DNA of 64,000 nucleotides from Butyrivibrio sp. MC2021 (lineage in GTDB: Bacteria > Bacillota > Clostridia > Lachnospirales > Lachnospiraceae): the NCBI RefSeq assembly GCF_000621605.1, contig NZ_JHXX01000001.1:868001-932000 (forward strand), given 5' to 3'. Made by a program: the position numbers and the translations under genes. The first letter of the stretch is position 1, and every line of letters begins with the position of its first letter. The notes under the pieces were generated by a model. That model did not search any database. It was given only the letters and a program-made list of their open reading frames with translations, and was not told the origin of the DNA. Of this stretch, positions 36,848-46,819 are shown one piece after another.

Positions 36848-39196
36848 TTAAAGAACTGCAGTCAGTATCAGTTTAACCACCAGAGCCACTGCCCAGGCAA
36901 GGAAGCACTGCCATATTACAGTGAAAACAGCCCATTTTGCCCCCATCTCCCTCTTGATGGTGGCGATAGCTGCAACGCAGGGGGTGTAAAGAAGGCTGAA
37001 TACCAGCAAAGTTCCTGCTGAAACAGCTGTGAGTGCTTCGGAAATACCGCCCTCTGCTCCGAATAATACTTCCAATGTGGAGACCACGCTCTCTTTTGCC
37101 ATAAATCCGGTAATAAGGGCTGTGACAACTCTGTAGTCTCCCAGGCCAAGAGGAGCAAATACAGGAGCCAGGCCGCCGGAAAGTGTGGCCAGAATACTGT
37201 TTGCAGAATCCTCCACCAGATTGAAGTGGAAATCAAAGCTCTGTAAGAACCACACTACGATGGTTGCTATAAAGATAACTGAGAAGGCTCTCTGCAGGAA
37301 GTCCTTGGCCTTTTCCCAAAGAAGAAGTCCCACGTTTCTGGCACCGGGAAGTCTGTAATTGGGAAGCTCCATAACAAAGGGAACTGCTTCGCCCTTGAAA
37401 TGAGTCTTTTTCATAAGAAATGCCACAAGGATACCCACCAGTATTCCCAGGAAATACAGTCCTGTTATGATAAGTCCGCCCCTTCCCGGGAAGAAGGCGT
37501 TAACAAAAAAGGCATAGATAGGAAGCTTGGCGGTGCAGCTCATAAAGGGCGTAAGAAGGATTGTCATCTTTCTATCTCTCTCCGAAGGCAGGGTTCTAGT
37601 TGCCATAACCGCCGGAACAGTACAGCCAAAGCCTATGAGCATAGGCACAATGCTTCTTCCGGATAAACCTATTCTTCTAAGGACCTTGTCCATAAAGAAT
37701 GCCACTCTGGCGATGTAGCCGCTGTCCTCCATAAGAGACAGGAAAAAGAACAGAGTGCATATTATTGGAACGAAGCTCACTACGCTTCCAACACCGGCAA
37801 AAATTCCATCTATAACAAGGCCGTAGATAACCTCGTTTACTCCGGCATTTATCAAAAGGTCACTGACAATGCCTGTAAGATATTCAATTCCTGATTCAAG
37901 AAGTCCCTGGAAAAAGGCTCCGATCACGTTGAAGGTAATGAAAAATACCAGTCCCATAATAAGGATAAAAGAGGGAATCGCTGTATATTTTCCTGTGAGG
38001 AATCTGTCTATTCTCTGGCTTCTTGCATGCTCCTTGCTCTCGTGGGGCTTGACCACAGTCTTGCTGCAGACCTTCTCGATAAAGTCAAAACGCATCTCCG
38101 CAATGGCTGCGCTCCTGTCAAGACCGCGCTCTTTTTCCATCTGGGCAATGATGTTCTCCAGCATCACCTCTTCGCTTTCATCGAGGTGAAGCTTATCCAT
38201 TATAAGCTTGTCCCCCTCAACCACCTTGGTTGCCGCAAATCTTAAGGGAATCTCAGCTCTTTTTGCATGATCCTCGATAAGGTGTTCAACAGCGTGGATA
38301 CATCTGTGAACAGCGCCTCCGTAGGCATTCTCATCGCAAAAGTCGTATTTTAAAGGTTTCTCCTGATAGTGAGCGATATGTATCGCATGGCTTACCAGCT
38401 CCTCAATACCCTTGTCCTTGGCTGCGGAAATGGGTACCACAGGAACTCCCAGCATTTCCTCCATCAGATTGATCTTGATAGTGCCTCCGTTGCCGCTGAC
38501 TTCATCCATCATGTTCAGGGCCACAACCATTGGTATGCCCATCTCAAGAAGCTGCATGGTAAGGTACATATTTCTCTCTATATTGGTGGCATCAACGATA
38601 TTTATAATGGCCTTAGGCCTGTCCTCAAGGACGAAGTTTCTGGAAACAATCTCCTCGCTGCTGTAGGGAGACATGGAATATATTCCCGGAAGGTCTGTGA
38701 TAAGAGTGTTGGGATATCCCTTAATCTCGCCATCCTTCCTGTCCACGGTAACACCGGGGAAGTTTCCTACATGCTGATTGGAACCTGTAAGTCTGTTAAA
38801 AAGGGTTGTCTTTCCGCTGTTCTGATTACCCACAAGAGCGTAGGTAAGAACTGTATCCGAAGGAAGGGGGTTCTCATGCTTCTTGTCATGATATTTACCG
38901 CCTTCACCAAATCCGGGGTGGGAATAGGTGTTGCCCTCAACGGCCTTGCGGACATTCTCGTCATCGGCCTCTTTAGTCTTTACAACCTGAATCTTCTCAG
39001 CATCCGCAAGACGAAGGGTGAGCTCATAGCCGTGAATGCGAAGCTCCACCGGGTCTCCAAGAGGGGCGTATTTTACAACCTTGACCCTGGCTCCCGGGAT
39101 AACACCCATATCAAGAAAATGTTGGCGAAGAGCTCCCTCCCCGCCAACTTCAGTTACTATAGCACTTTCATTTATTTTTACATCTTTTAATGTCAT
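36848..39196 (-). CDS. feoB: FeoA-FeoB fused ferrous iron transporter
   Basis: 782 residues from MTLKDVKINES (SD GGAG). Residues 1-73 form the SH3-like FeoA domain. A charged linker (about 74-112) leads to FeoB, with the G1 motif GNQNSGKT at 123-130, DLPGIYSM (G3) and NMMDE (G4), a helical GDI region, and then Gate/membrane helices to the C-terminus. It imports Fe2+ driven by GTP or a membrane gradient. FeoA and FeoB are normally separate neighbours; here they are one chain. No Fur box is obvious. A single-gene unit. Confidence 0.95.
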   Translation of the reverse strand: MTLKDVKINESAIVTEVGGEGALRQHFLDMGVIPGARVKVVKYAPLGDPVELRIHGYELTLRLADAEKIQVVKTKEADDENVRKAVEGNTYSHPGFGEGGKYHDKKHENPLPSDTVLTYALVGNQNSGKTTLFNRLTGSNQHVGNFPGVTVDRKDGEIKGYPNTLITDLPGIYSMSPYSSEEIVSRNFVLEDRPKAIINIVDATNIERNMYLTMQLLEMGIPMVVALNMMDEVSGNGGTIKINLMEEMLGVPVVPISAAKDKGIEELVSHAIHIAHYQEKPLKYDFCDENAYGGAVHRCIHAVEHLIEDHAKRAEIPLRFAATKVVEGDKLIMDKLHLDESEEVMLENIIAQMEKERGLDRSAAIAEMRFDFIEKVCSKTVVKPHESKEHARSQRIDRFLTGKYTAIPSFILIMGLVFFITFNVIGAFFQGLLESGIEYLTGIVSDLLINAGVNEVIYGLVIDGIFAGVGSVVSFVPIICTLFFFLSLMEDSGYIARVAFFMDKVLRRIGLSGRSIVPMLIGFGCTVPAVMATRTLPSERDRKMTILLTPFMSCTAKLPIYAFFVNAFFPGRGGLIITGLYFLGILVGILVAFLMKKTHFKGEAVPFVMELPNYRLPGARNVGLLLWEKAKDFLQRAFSVIFIATIVVWFLQSFDFHFNLVEDSANSILATLSGGLAPVFAPLGLGDYRVVTALITGFMAKESVVSTLEVLFGAEGGISEALTAVSAGTLLVFSLLYTPCVAAIATIKREMGAKWAVFTVIWQCFLAWAVALVVKLILTAVL

Positions 39197-39296
39197 GATC
39201 GTCTCCATTGTTATTGATAAATCTTCTCAAAAACATTATAGGTCAAATCATGAAAATAAGCCACTAAAATATTAGCCACAGGTAACAAAGCCCATA

Positions 39297-40487
39297 TTAC
39301 AGTTCTCTCATGTACCTGTCCATATCCTCGGCAATCTGCTTGGAAACTGCCACAGCAGCCACCACAGTCTTAGCTCCTGTAACTACATCGCCGGAAGCAA
39401 AGACGCCGGGAAGGGAGGTCTCGCCGGATTCATTGGTGTAAAGATTGCCCTTCTCGTTGAGCTTTAAGTCTTTTTCGTGAGTTACGATACGGTCCTGGGG
39501 AACCTGGGAGATGGCGATTATTACGCTGTCTGCAGGAACCAGAGTCTCTTCTCCTGTTTCTGTATCAAGAAAAACAGGGCCCTCATCAAGAATTCGGACA
39601 ATCTGTTTCTTGTATTCAAACTTAACGCCGTCCACCTTGGCGTACTCAAATTCAGACTTGGAGGCACTTACTTCCTCTCCTCTGACGTAGACCACAACCT
39701 CTTTTGAGCCGTGTCTTATGGCGGTTCTTGCTACGTCCATGGCTGCATTGCCGGCGCCGATAATGGCTACCTTGTCCCCCAGCTCATATACATCTGGATT
39801 ATTGAGGTAGTTGATGGCATAGAACACATTTCCGAAGGTCTCTCCGGGAACTCCCAGTTTTCTTGGGCGCCATGCTCCTGTACCGATGAATACGCTCTTG
39901 TAGCCGTCGTTTAAAAGATCCTGAATACCGGTGGATCCTCCGATGGAAAAGTTGGGTCTGAACTTGATTCCCAGCTCTCTCATCTTCTTGTAATATCTGT
40001 CCAGGATGGACTTGGGAAGCCTGAACTCAGGAATACCGTATCTCAGGATTCCTCCGATCTTGTCATGGGTCTCAAAAACCGTTATGGAATAGCCCTTGAG
40101 AGCCAGAATAATAGCAATTGTGATACCTGCGGGGCCTGCGCCGATAACTGCGGCCTTCATGCCGTTTGAAGGCGCGGGCTTAAGCTCAAGTCTCTCAAAG
40201 CAGGAATCGGAGATGTAATTCTCAATTGAAGAAATATGCACAGGCTCTCCCTTAATGCCTCTTACACAGTTCCCCTCGCACTGGCTCTCATGATTGCAGA
40301 CCAGTGAACAGACCATGGACAGCGGATTGTTGGCAAAAAGCATCTCTGCCGCCTCCATCATCTGATTTTCCTTAAAAAGCTTTATCATTTTTGGAATGTT
40401 GGTGTGAATAGGACAGCCGTTCTCTCTGCACCTGGGATTGGCGCAGCCAAGACAGCGATTAGCCTCATCGATTACATGTACTGACAT
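39297..40487 (-). CDS. GltD-like NAD(P)H iron-sulfur oxidoreductase, stand-alone
   Basis: 396 residues. An N-terminal iron-sulfur domain has Cys clusters (CLGCANPRCRENGCP, then CSLVCNHESQCEGNC), followed by FAD-binding (VIGAGPAGITIA) and NAD(P)-binding (AIIGAGNAAMDVART) folds. This matches the small subunit of glutamate synthase and related electron bifurcation or dihydropyrimidine subunits. No GltB or partner subunit is nearby, so the acceptor is unknown; NADPH-dependent electron transfer is the safe statement. Just before it is the aminotransferase gene, 108 bases away behind a hairpin. Confidence 0.85.
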   Translation of the reverse strand: MSVHVIDEANRCLGCANPRCRENGCPIHTNIPKMIKLFKENQMMEAAEMLFANNPLSMVCSLVCNHESQCEGNCVRGIKGEPVHISSIENYISDSCFERLELKPAPSNGMKAAVIGAGPAGITIAIILALKGYSITVFETHDKIGGILRYGIPEFRLPKSILDRYYKKMRELGIKFRPNFSIGGSTGIQDLLNDGYKSVFIGTGAWRPRKLGVPGETFGNVFYAINYLNNPDVYELGDKVAIIGAGNAAMDVARTAIRHGSKEVVVYVRGEEVSASKSEFEYAKVDGVKFEYKKQIVRILDEGPVFLDTETGEETLVPADSVIIAISQVPQDRIVTHEKDLKLNEKGNLYTNESGETSLPGVFASGDVVTGAKTVVAAVAVSKQIAEDMDRYMREL

Positions 40488-40540
40488 AGAATAACCCCCT
40501 TACTCTTATCTTGCGTTTGAATTATTCTATATGTAAAAGA

Positions 40541-40579
40541 AGTCAAGAAAAACCCAAATTAAAAGAGTTTTTCTTGACT
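40541..40579 (-). terminator. hairpin between aminotransferase and GltD-like genes
   Basis: Perfect 13-base arms AGTCAAGAAAAAC and GTTTTTCTTGACT (40541-40553, 40567-40579) with a 13-base AT-rich loop, followed by TTCTTTTACA on the minus strand. It is AT-rich, so a weak terminator or a leader hairpin are both possible. Confidence 0.55.
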
Positions 40580-40595
40580 ATCTTGAAGTCGTTTA

Positions 40596-41906
40596 TTACA
40601 TTTCTTTAAGCATCTTATCAACTGCCACAAGTCTTACGCAGACTGTGAAAATATCCATTGCAAGCCTAAGATCGTTAAGTGAAGGGAAGGTAGGCGCAAT
40701 ACGGATATTGGAATCATGAGGATCCTTGTGGTAAGGATATGTTGCACCGGCTCCTGTCATGGTAACACCGGCCTTCTTGGCTCTGTCTACGATAGCCTTG
40801 GCGCAGCCCTCGGGAGCATCGAAGCTGATGAAGTAACCTCCCTTAGGTCTTGTCCAGTCGCCGATTCCTACAGGTGCAAGGTCTCTGTCCAGGGCCTCAA
40901 GAACTGCCTCAAACTTAGGGCGGATGATGGCTGCATGCTTTCTCATGTGAGCCTTCATTCCCTCGAAGTCACCGAAGTAGCGAACGTGTCTGAGCTGGTT
41001 AACCTTGTCGTGTCCGATGGTCTGGTAGTTAAGCTGAGCCTTGATCTCCTCTAAGTTATTAAGAGAAGTTGCAATGGCTGCGATTCCGCTTCCCGGGAAG
41101 GTGATCTTGGAGGTCGATGAGAACTTGTAAACAAGGTCAGGGCTTCCTGCCTTCTTGCACTCCTCCAGGATCTCGATGAGGTAATCCTGATCATCATCAT
41201 AAAGGTGGTGAATACCATATGCATTATCCCAGAAAATTCTGAAGTCTCTGGCTGCGGGACGAAGGCGGGCAAAACGTCTTACTGTCTCGTCGGAATATGA
41301 ATAACCCTGAGGGTTTGAATACTTGGGAACACACCAGATACCCTTGATGGACTCGTCATTGGCAACAAGTCTTTCTACCTCATCCATATCAGGGCCTGTA
41401 GGTGTCATTTTTACAGGGATCATCTCAATGCCGAAGTACTCGGTGATAGCGAAGTGTCTGTCATAGCCGGGCACGGGGCAAAGGAATTTAACCTTATCAA
41501 GCTTGCACCAGGGTGTATTGCCCATAACGCCGTGGGTATAAGCTCTTGATACTGTATCGTACATAACGTTCAAAGAGGAATTACCGTAAATAATTATGTT
41601 GTCAGGCTTGTTCTCCATCATGGCACCGATCAGCTCCTTGGCCTCCTGGATACCTGTAAGAACGCCGTAGTTACGGCAGTCTGTGCCGTCAGCGCAGGAC
41701 AGATCAGCCTCTGAATTAAGGGCATCCATCATACCCATAGAAAGATCAAGCTGCTCTCTGCAGGGCTTACCTCTTGCCATATTCAGGCTAAGCTCCATCT
41801 CCTGATACTTTTTATACTCTGCCTTAAGCTTTACGCGCTCCTGTTCAAGCTCCTGCTTAGACATCTCAACATACTTTTTCTGTTTTTCACTCTTTTTCTG
41901 GGCCAT
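40596..41906 (-). CDS. class I aminotransferase, probable aspartate aminotransferase
   Basis: 436 residues. The PLP lysine is in SSTSKITFPGSG. Other conserved points are NPQGYSYSDETVRRF and FWDNAYGIHHL. The pattern fits the MocR-like/AspT group (Asp_aminotransf family), which transfers amino groups between aspartate or similar substrates and 2-oxoglutarate. A short basic/charged N-terminal extension (about 35 residues) precedes the fold. SD TGAGGAG lies upstream. The gene is monocistronic by its flanking hairpins. Confidence 0.88.
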   Translation of the reverse strand: MAQKKSEKQKKYVEMSKQELEQERVKLKAEYKKYQEMELSLNMARGKPCREQLDLSMGMMDALNSEADLSCADGTDCRNYGVLTGIQEAKELIGAMMENKPDNIIIYGNSSLNVMYDTVSRAYTHGVMGNTPWCKLDKVKFLCPVPGYDRHFAITEYFGIEMIPVKMTPTGPDMDEVERLVANDESIKGIWCVPKYSNPQGYSYSDETVRRFARLRPAARDFRIFWDNAYGIHHLYDDDQDYLIEILEECKKAGSPDLVYKFSSTSKITFPGSGIAAIATSLNNLEEIKAQLNYQTIGHDKVNQLRHVRYFGDFEGMKAHMRKHAAIIRPKFEAVLEALDRDLAPVGIGDWTRPKGGYFISFDAPEGCAKAIVDRAKKAGVTMTGAGATYPYHKDPHDSNIRIAPTFPSLNDLRLAMDIFTVCVRLVAVDKMLKEM

Positions 41907-41993
41907 TTTACCTACTCCTCAAATAATTGTTTACGTGTATACAATTTTCGACTATTTTATCACAAAGTTTAATACATTACTACCTTAAATTTA

Positions 41994-42030
41994 GAAGCCC
42001 TGTACTTCTACAGGAGAAGTACAGGGCTTC
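41994..42030 (-). terminator. intrinsic terminator after the Big2 protein gene
   Basis: Perfect 16-base arms (41994-42009 and 42015-42030) around ACAGG; the arms contain GAAGCCCTGTACTTCT. T-rich flanks follow on both sides. It lies just past the stop of the 1300-residue protein. Confidence 0.85.
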
Positions 42031-42052
42031 TTTACATTAATCAGTTATTGTA

Positions 42053-45000
42053 TTAACCTTCGCTACCCGAATTATTCTTCTTTTTTGGAACCAGATACCA
42101 ATACATAGAGGTCTCATAATTATCCCAGGTCTTAGATCCGGAGAAATATTCGGCTATACATTTTGCTTTAGAATAATCAAATCTCAGGCAATAATCCTTT
42201 ATCTCCTTAACAGCATATCCGCTATAATTCATAGTTGCAGCTCCCTTCATCTTAAACTTAAGAGAACCACTCTTGGTGGGCACTATCTCAAAGGATCCCC
42301 TGTAGGTCACATCAGCATCATATGAAAGCGGTGTTTGAAATAACCTGCCATTCGGATTTTCCTGCTTGTGTATGAATTCATCCACCTCACTCACAGAATA
42401 TCCACTGCCACCAGAATAACTTGATTCCAACAAGAATACTCCGCTTCCTGTGCGGGTTGCCGTGTTGAGCACACCGCTTATCGATACGCCGTCACCATCG
42501 TAGCTAAAGGATCCATCCTCCGACAGTTTCATATTTTCAATAGCACGGATATTCTTATCAATTATACCGCCTCCCCCAATATCAAGAAATGTATCTACAT
42601 CACTTTCTTCCTTCTCAGCCTCTATATCTTCATTTCCGTCTTCATCCCAGATATGGTCAGCAAACAATGCTATGATCCAGGTCTTAATTGTCCAATTATG
42701 TTCGGCAGAAAAACCGCCGGAGAAGGATCCTTTATTAAATCCTGAATACTTGGTATTAAGTCCGGGTTTCAAAAGATCAACTGACTGAAGATACTCAATG
42801 AAATCATCAACGGTTTGCTGAAGATTTTCCTCGCTTTCCCACGCACGGTTCTTGGCAGCGCGAGCTACCCATTCATTCATCATGTCGCCATAATTACGGC
42901 CTTCTTCACTCTTCGAAGTCTTCTTCAGCTCATCTTCATTAATAAATCTGGAAATATATGCGCGAACCTGTACAAGATGTTCCAGTCTTTTTGTCAGGTT
43001 ATAATCTTTCTTTGACTCCTCTCCAAAGAACATCATTGTTCCTTCATCAGTCAAGGCCAAAGCACCATAGTACGAATTCATCATAGTCTGGACAACAAGC
43101 TGTTCCTGGGCTTTGATCTTCGCTGCTTCACTCTCCTGCTGTCTTCTGAGTTCAAAGTAGTCCATGAGCCCATCTTCAAGGTATGCTTGGACTTTACTCT
43201 TTTCAGAAGCAGGAAGCTCATCATAGGTTTTATAATCACTCCATGCGCTGTTTCGTTTCTTAAGATCTTGCCAGATCTCGTTTCTCTTATCCATCTGATA
43301 GAAGCGGTTGATGCCCTTTGCCTTGGTAAAGCCGCTGGAATAATTCAGATACTCAAGGAAGGATTCCCTGTCACCGGCTATTACATAATTTCCAAACCAA
43401 CCATCATATCCGTTCTTATATATCTGATAAAGTTCTTCAACCTCATTGGCCTTCCAATATGTAAACTCAACATTTACACAGGAAGCAACAAATCTTGTTC
43501 CCTTGGTTCCAAGTTCAACAGCCGGGTGAACATTCATCATGATATTGCCAAGTTCCTTCATTGCAGAAGTGGTATCGCCCTGGTCTATGTACTTATACAT
43601 CTTGTAAGCACCGACTAAGCCGGTTACTGCCTGTCCTGATATTCCCTCTGCTATCTTAGCATCAAATACTTCGCCTGCACGTTCAGAGAACTTAAGAGAA
43701 TTCCATGCTTCCTGTACCGCTTGAGTAGCCATATCCTCAAGGCCTGCGATGGCTGCAGCATCATCTTTATCAGCAACGCTTCTTGCTACGCCGTTCATGG
43801 CTTTACTTACTGAATTGATTACTGCACCGGTCCGTTCGTAGCCGGCTTTTCCGATTTTTCCACCGACTTTACTTGCCACAGCATTAAGGGAAGCTTGTAC
43901 CAGATCTTTTAAGGCCTCTTCACGAAGGTTAAGGGCCTGTGCCTTTGCTCTGATATAAGGCTCAAGCTCAGAAGCTGCTTTATCATATCTTCCCTCTTCT
44001 ATGGCACGTTTCATGCTGTAACTGTTAAGGAATGCTTCTATCTGCTCTTCCTTCTTAAGCTTGCCTCCCATCCACTCTGAAAAATGAGGAAGATTTATGG
44101 TCATCTCGTTCTTTTCAAGATCATAGCTGTCCGGATACAAATATCTCAAGGTTTTGGTTGTCTTATCATAATATGCAAAAACATATGCGGAAGGATCTTC
44201 GATTACCTCACCGGGTTTTCCCATAGGAACCGTCAGTGTAACATTGGTTCCAAAGAAATCGCCTTCTGTATATCCATCACAGTCAATAGTCACAGGTGAA
44301 ATGATCTCTTCAAAAACACCTTCCCTGTAGGCACCCATCTTTTTCAGGGTCTTAGCATCAATTGGTGTGGCACCTATACTGGTATCCACTTCAAAGGAGC
44401 CTGCTTCTACCGTAAGCTGGCATCCATCACTTATATCTCCTATCACAGTATCTTCCGTAGCATCTGCAGCCACAGGAACTTTGGCTATACCCTTGGCACT
44501 GTCCAGGGGCACATCCTTAGCATTCTTTTTGGATTTATTTACCGTAACCAGAACCGCACATTCAATTCCATTCTTTTCGGCATAAATAGTAGCGAAGCCC
44601 CTGCCCACAGCAGTTATCTTACCTTTATTACTTACTTTGGCAACAGAAGAAGCAGAGCTGCTCCATTTAAAGTCAGTCGCTTTGTATTTGGTATTTTTAA
44701 GACTTACTGTGGCACTCTTCTTAATATCAAGGTTAATTGATTCCTTTTTGGGAGTAACACCGGGAACTGTAATAGCACACTCATATTTATGGTCGTCGAT
44801 CTCAGCATACACAACTTCTGTTCCGGGGTTAACAGCTGTGACAGTACAGTTTGTTCCCTTTGATTCGATGGTCACAACGTCATAACTTTTCACCGTATCC
44901 CATTCAATGTATGCATCCTTAGGAACATTCTTAATCTTCAGTTTGAGCTTTGCTCCGGATAATATCGTTGCTTCCGTCTTGGAAAGAGCAGGAACATTGA

Positions 45001-45955
45001 CTTTGACCGTTCCTGTCAGCTTATATTTACTTACGTTATATTCTCCGCCGCCCCAAATAGCGGAAACCTTGGCAGTTCCCTTGGAAACGGCTGTAACAAT
45101 ACCCTTCTCATCTACAGTACATACCTTAGGATTGGAGGATTCAAAGGAAACCGGTGGATTTTCGTAATTGTATGAAACAGCATATGTATAATCATAAGTC
45201 TGTCCCACGTAGGTCAGGATCTTGGTCTTTTCCTGAAGTGATACTTTAGTTACATTGACATCCAGAAGGTTTGCCTGGTTTGTCAGTTTGCCGTGTTTAT
45301 TGGGCGTTGCCCAGCGGATATAGCATTGGCCCTTGGCCTTAGCTTTTATAACACCTTTGGCGGTGATTGAAAGTACCGAAGAATCTTCAAGGACATATTT
45401 GGCGCCTTTTTGTTCCGGGTCAAATCCTGCGGCGATTACTTCAGCCTTAAGGTACTCTCCAAGATTCGCGCTCTGTCCAACCACAAGCTGCAATTTGTCA
45501 TAACCGGATTTAAGACTTGGAATCTCCTCTACTGTAAGTTCTTCTTCAGCAGATTCTGTTTTTTCTTCCGGTTCTTCTGTTAATTCTATAGCCGCGTCTC
45601 CCTCATCCGGAGCCGGAACATCTGCTTCGTCAGATTCAGGGTATTCATCTTCCTCAGATGCAGGATATTCGTCTTCCTCAGAAGAAGGTTCTTCTGCTTC
45701 CTCATCATATCCATCAGAAATCTCTTCATCTGCAATATCCATATCGAAATCATCAGGGAAGCTTTCATCTATGGCATCTTCATCGTAATAGTCATAATCA
45801 TAGTCAAAGTCATAGGAAAAGTCATAGGAAAAAGCCTCCTCAGATTCGAGGATTTCACTGAGATCCTGCTCATAAGCCATGGAACAAAGCGGGGTGTTAA
45901 GGGCGATCAGCGCCGCCAGGGTTACTGCTGAAAATCGTTTCAATAATCCTCTCAT
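42053..45955 (-). CDS. large secreted Big2-domain surface protein
   Basis: 1300 residues with a signal peptide (cleavage near SMAYEQ). Residues about 30-120 are extremely acidic with EEDEYP repeats. Four bacterial Ig-like Big2 units follow, about 150-490 (recurrent GKITAVGRGFATIYAEKNG type strands). The long C-terminal part (about 600-1300) has helical and polar stretches without a known motif, and a Tyr/Ser/Gly-rich end. No LPXTG or LysM is seen, so the surface attachment is unclear. SD GGAGG precedes the ATG. Likely an adhesin or surface layer component (inference); function unknown. Confidence 0.85.
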   Translation of the reverse strand: MRGLLKRFSAVTLAALIALNTPLCSMAYEQDLSEILESEEAFSYDFSYDFDYDYDYYDEDAIDESFPDDFDMDIADEEISDGYDEEAEEPSSEEDEYPASEEDEYPESDEADVPAPDEGDAAIELTEEPEEKTESAEEELTVEEIPSLKSGYDKLQLVVGQSANLGEYLKAEVIAAGFDPEQKGAKYVLEDSSVLSITAKGVIKAKAKGQCYIRWATPNKHGKLTNQANLLDVNVTKVSLQEKTKILTYVGQTYDYTYAVSYNYENPPVSFESSNPKVCTVDEKGIVTAVSKGTAKVSAIWGGGEYNVSKYKLTGTVKVNVPALSKTEATILSGAKLKLKIKNVPKDAYIEWDTVKSYDVVTIESKGTNCTVTAVNPGTEVVYAEIDDHKYECAITVPGVTPKKESINLDIKKSATVSLKNTKYKATDFKWSSSASSVAKVSNKGKITAVGRGFATIYAEKNGIECAVLVTVNKSKKNAKDVPLDSAKGIAKVPVAADATEDTVIGDISDGCQLTVEAGSFEVDTSIGATPIDAKTLKKMGAYREGVFEEIISPVTIDCDGYTEGDFFGTNVTLTVPMGKPGEVIEDPSAYVFAYYDKTTKTLRYLYPDSYDLEKNEMTINLPHFSEWMGGKLKKEEQIEAFLNSYSMKRAIEEGRYDKAASELEPYIRAKAQALNLREEALKDLVQASLNAVASKVGGKIGKAGYERTGAVINSVSKAMNGVARSVADKDDAAAIAGLEDMATQAVQEAWNSLKFSERAGEVFDAKIAEGISGQAVTGLVGAYKMYKYIDQGDTTSAMKELGNIMMNVHPAVELGTKGTRFVASCVNVEFTYWKANEVEELYQIYKNGYDGWFGNYVIAGDRESFLEYLNYSSGFTKAKGINRFYQMDKRNEIWQDLKKRNSAWSDYKTYDELPASEKSKVQAYLEDGLMDYFELRRQQESEAAKIKAQEQLVVQTMMNSYYGALALTDEGTMMFFGEESKKDYNLTKRLEHLVQVRAYISRFINEDELKKTSKSEEGRNYGDMMNEWVARAAKNRAWESEENLQQTVDDFIEYLQSVDLLKPGLNTKYSGFNKGSFSGGFSAEHNWTIKTWIIALFADHIWDEDGNEDIEAEKEESDVDTFLDIGGGGIIDKNIRAIENMKLSEDGSFSYDGDGVSISGVLNTATRTGSGVFLLESSYSGGSGYSVSEVDEFIHKQENPNGRLFQTPLSYDADVTYRGSFEIVPTKSGSLKFKMKGAATMNYSGYAVKEIKDYCLRFDYSKAKCIAEYFSGSKTWDNYETSMYWYLVPKKKNNSGSEG

Positions 45956-46138
45956 CTTCCGTCCTCCTTTTCATATATGCTAATGAATTCAGGTAATGAT
46001 ACTAATTCTTGAAATAAAATTTCATGAATTATATATAGAAGTGAATCTTTAAGTCTATTATCTTATCCTCCACAGATTATGTCTAATTAACATATTCTAA
46101 AGAAATCCCGGAAAACATTATCCTTTTTTTACAGATTT

Positions 46139-46168
46139 TTGCTCTTTACTACAATAAAATGTTATACT
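46139..46168 (+). promoter_or_regulatory. promoter for the SDR gene, probably leaderless
   Basis: TATACT (46163-46168) with a weak TTGCTC (46139-46144) 18 bases upstream. The ATG at 46175 begins 6 bases after the -10 box and has no SD before it, so the transcript may start at the start codon. Confidence 0.45.
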
Positions 46169-46174
46169 TTTTTC

Positions 46175-46819
46175 ATGAAAATACTTATCACAGGAACCAG
46201 CAGGGGCATAGGCCTTGCCTGCGTTAAAAAATACATAGAAATGGGACATGAGGTCATTGGCTTTGATGTTAATGACTCTTCTTTTTCTGCGCCTTTCTAT
46301 ACACATATGATCGTTGATATTGCGGGAAAGCTTCCGGATATCGAAGGCGTAGAGGTTCTTATAAACAATGCCGGTATTCAGGAGGGTCCCGGGGTGATAG
46401 ACATTAACCTTAGGGCCACCATCGCAGTTACGGAAAAATATGCTTTTCAGGACAGCATCCACTCCGTTCTGTTCATGGCCTCCTCCAGCGCATCCAACGG
46501 CGCAGAGTTCCCGGAATATGCAGCCAGCAAGGGCGGCGTAGTTACATATATGAAAAACACCGCACTTCGACTGGCGAAGTACGGTGCTACATCTAACAGT
46601 ATATCTGCGGGAGGTGTATACACTCCCCTTAATTCTCATATAATGGATGATCCTACTCTCATGAGTCAGTGCCTTGACGAGACCCTTCTTCACAGATGGG
46701 CCGAGGCTTCTGAAATTGCTGATTTTGCTTATTTTCTTACCAATGTAAATGTCAGCATGACCGGTCAGGATCTTCTCATCGATAACGGCGAACAGCTCAA
46801 GTCCAATTTTATCTGGTGA
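46175..46819 (+). CDS. short-chain dehydrogenase/reductase
   Basis: 214 residues from MKILITGTSRGIG (nucleotide-binding glycine motif at 7-13). NNAG and the catalytic Ser and YxxxK (EYAASKGG) are present, so it should be an active NAD(P)-dependent oxidoreductase; substrate unknown. The frame is open 12 codons further upstream but without an SD, and that stretch encodes an atypical N-terminus. Its stop codon abuts the stop of the convergent ECF gene with no gap (TGATCA). It stands alone on the plus strand. Confidence 0.88.
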   Translation: MKILITGTSRGIGLACVKKYIEMGHEVIGFDVNDSSFSAPFYTHMIVDIAGKLPDIEGVEVLINNAGIQEGPGVIDINLRATIAVTEKYAFQDSIHSVLFMASSSASNGAEFPEYAASKGGVVTYMKNTALRLAKYGATSNSISAGGVYTPLNSHIMDDPTLMSQCLDETLLHRWAEASEIADFAYFLTNVNVSMTGQDLLIDNGEQLKSNFIW

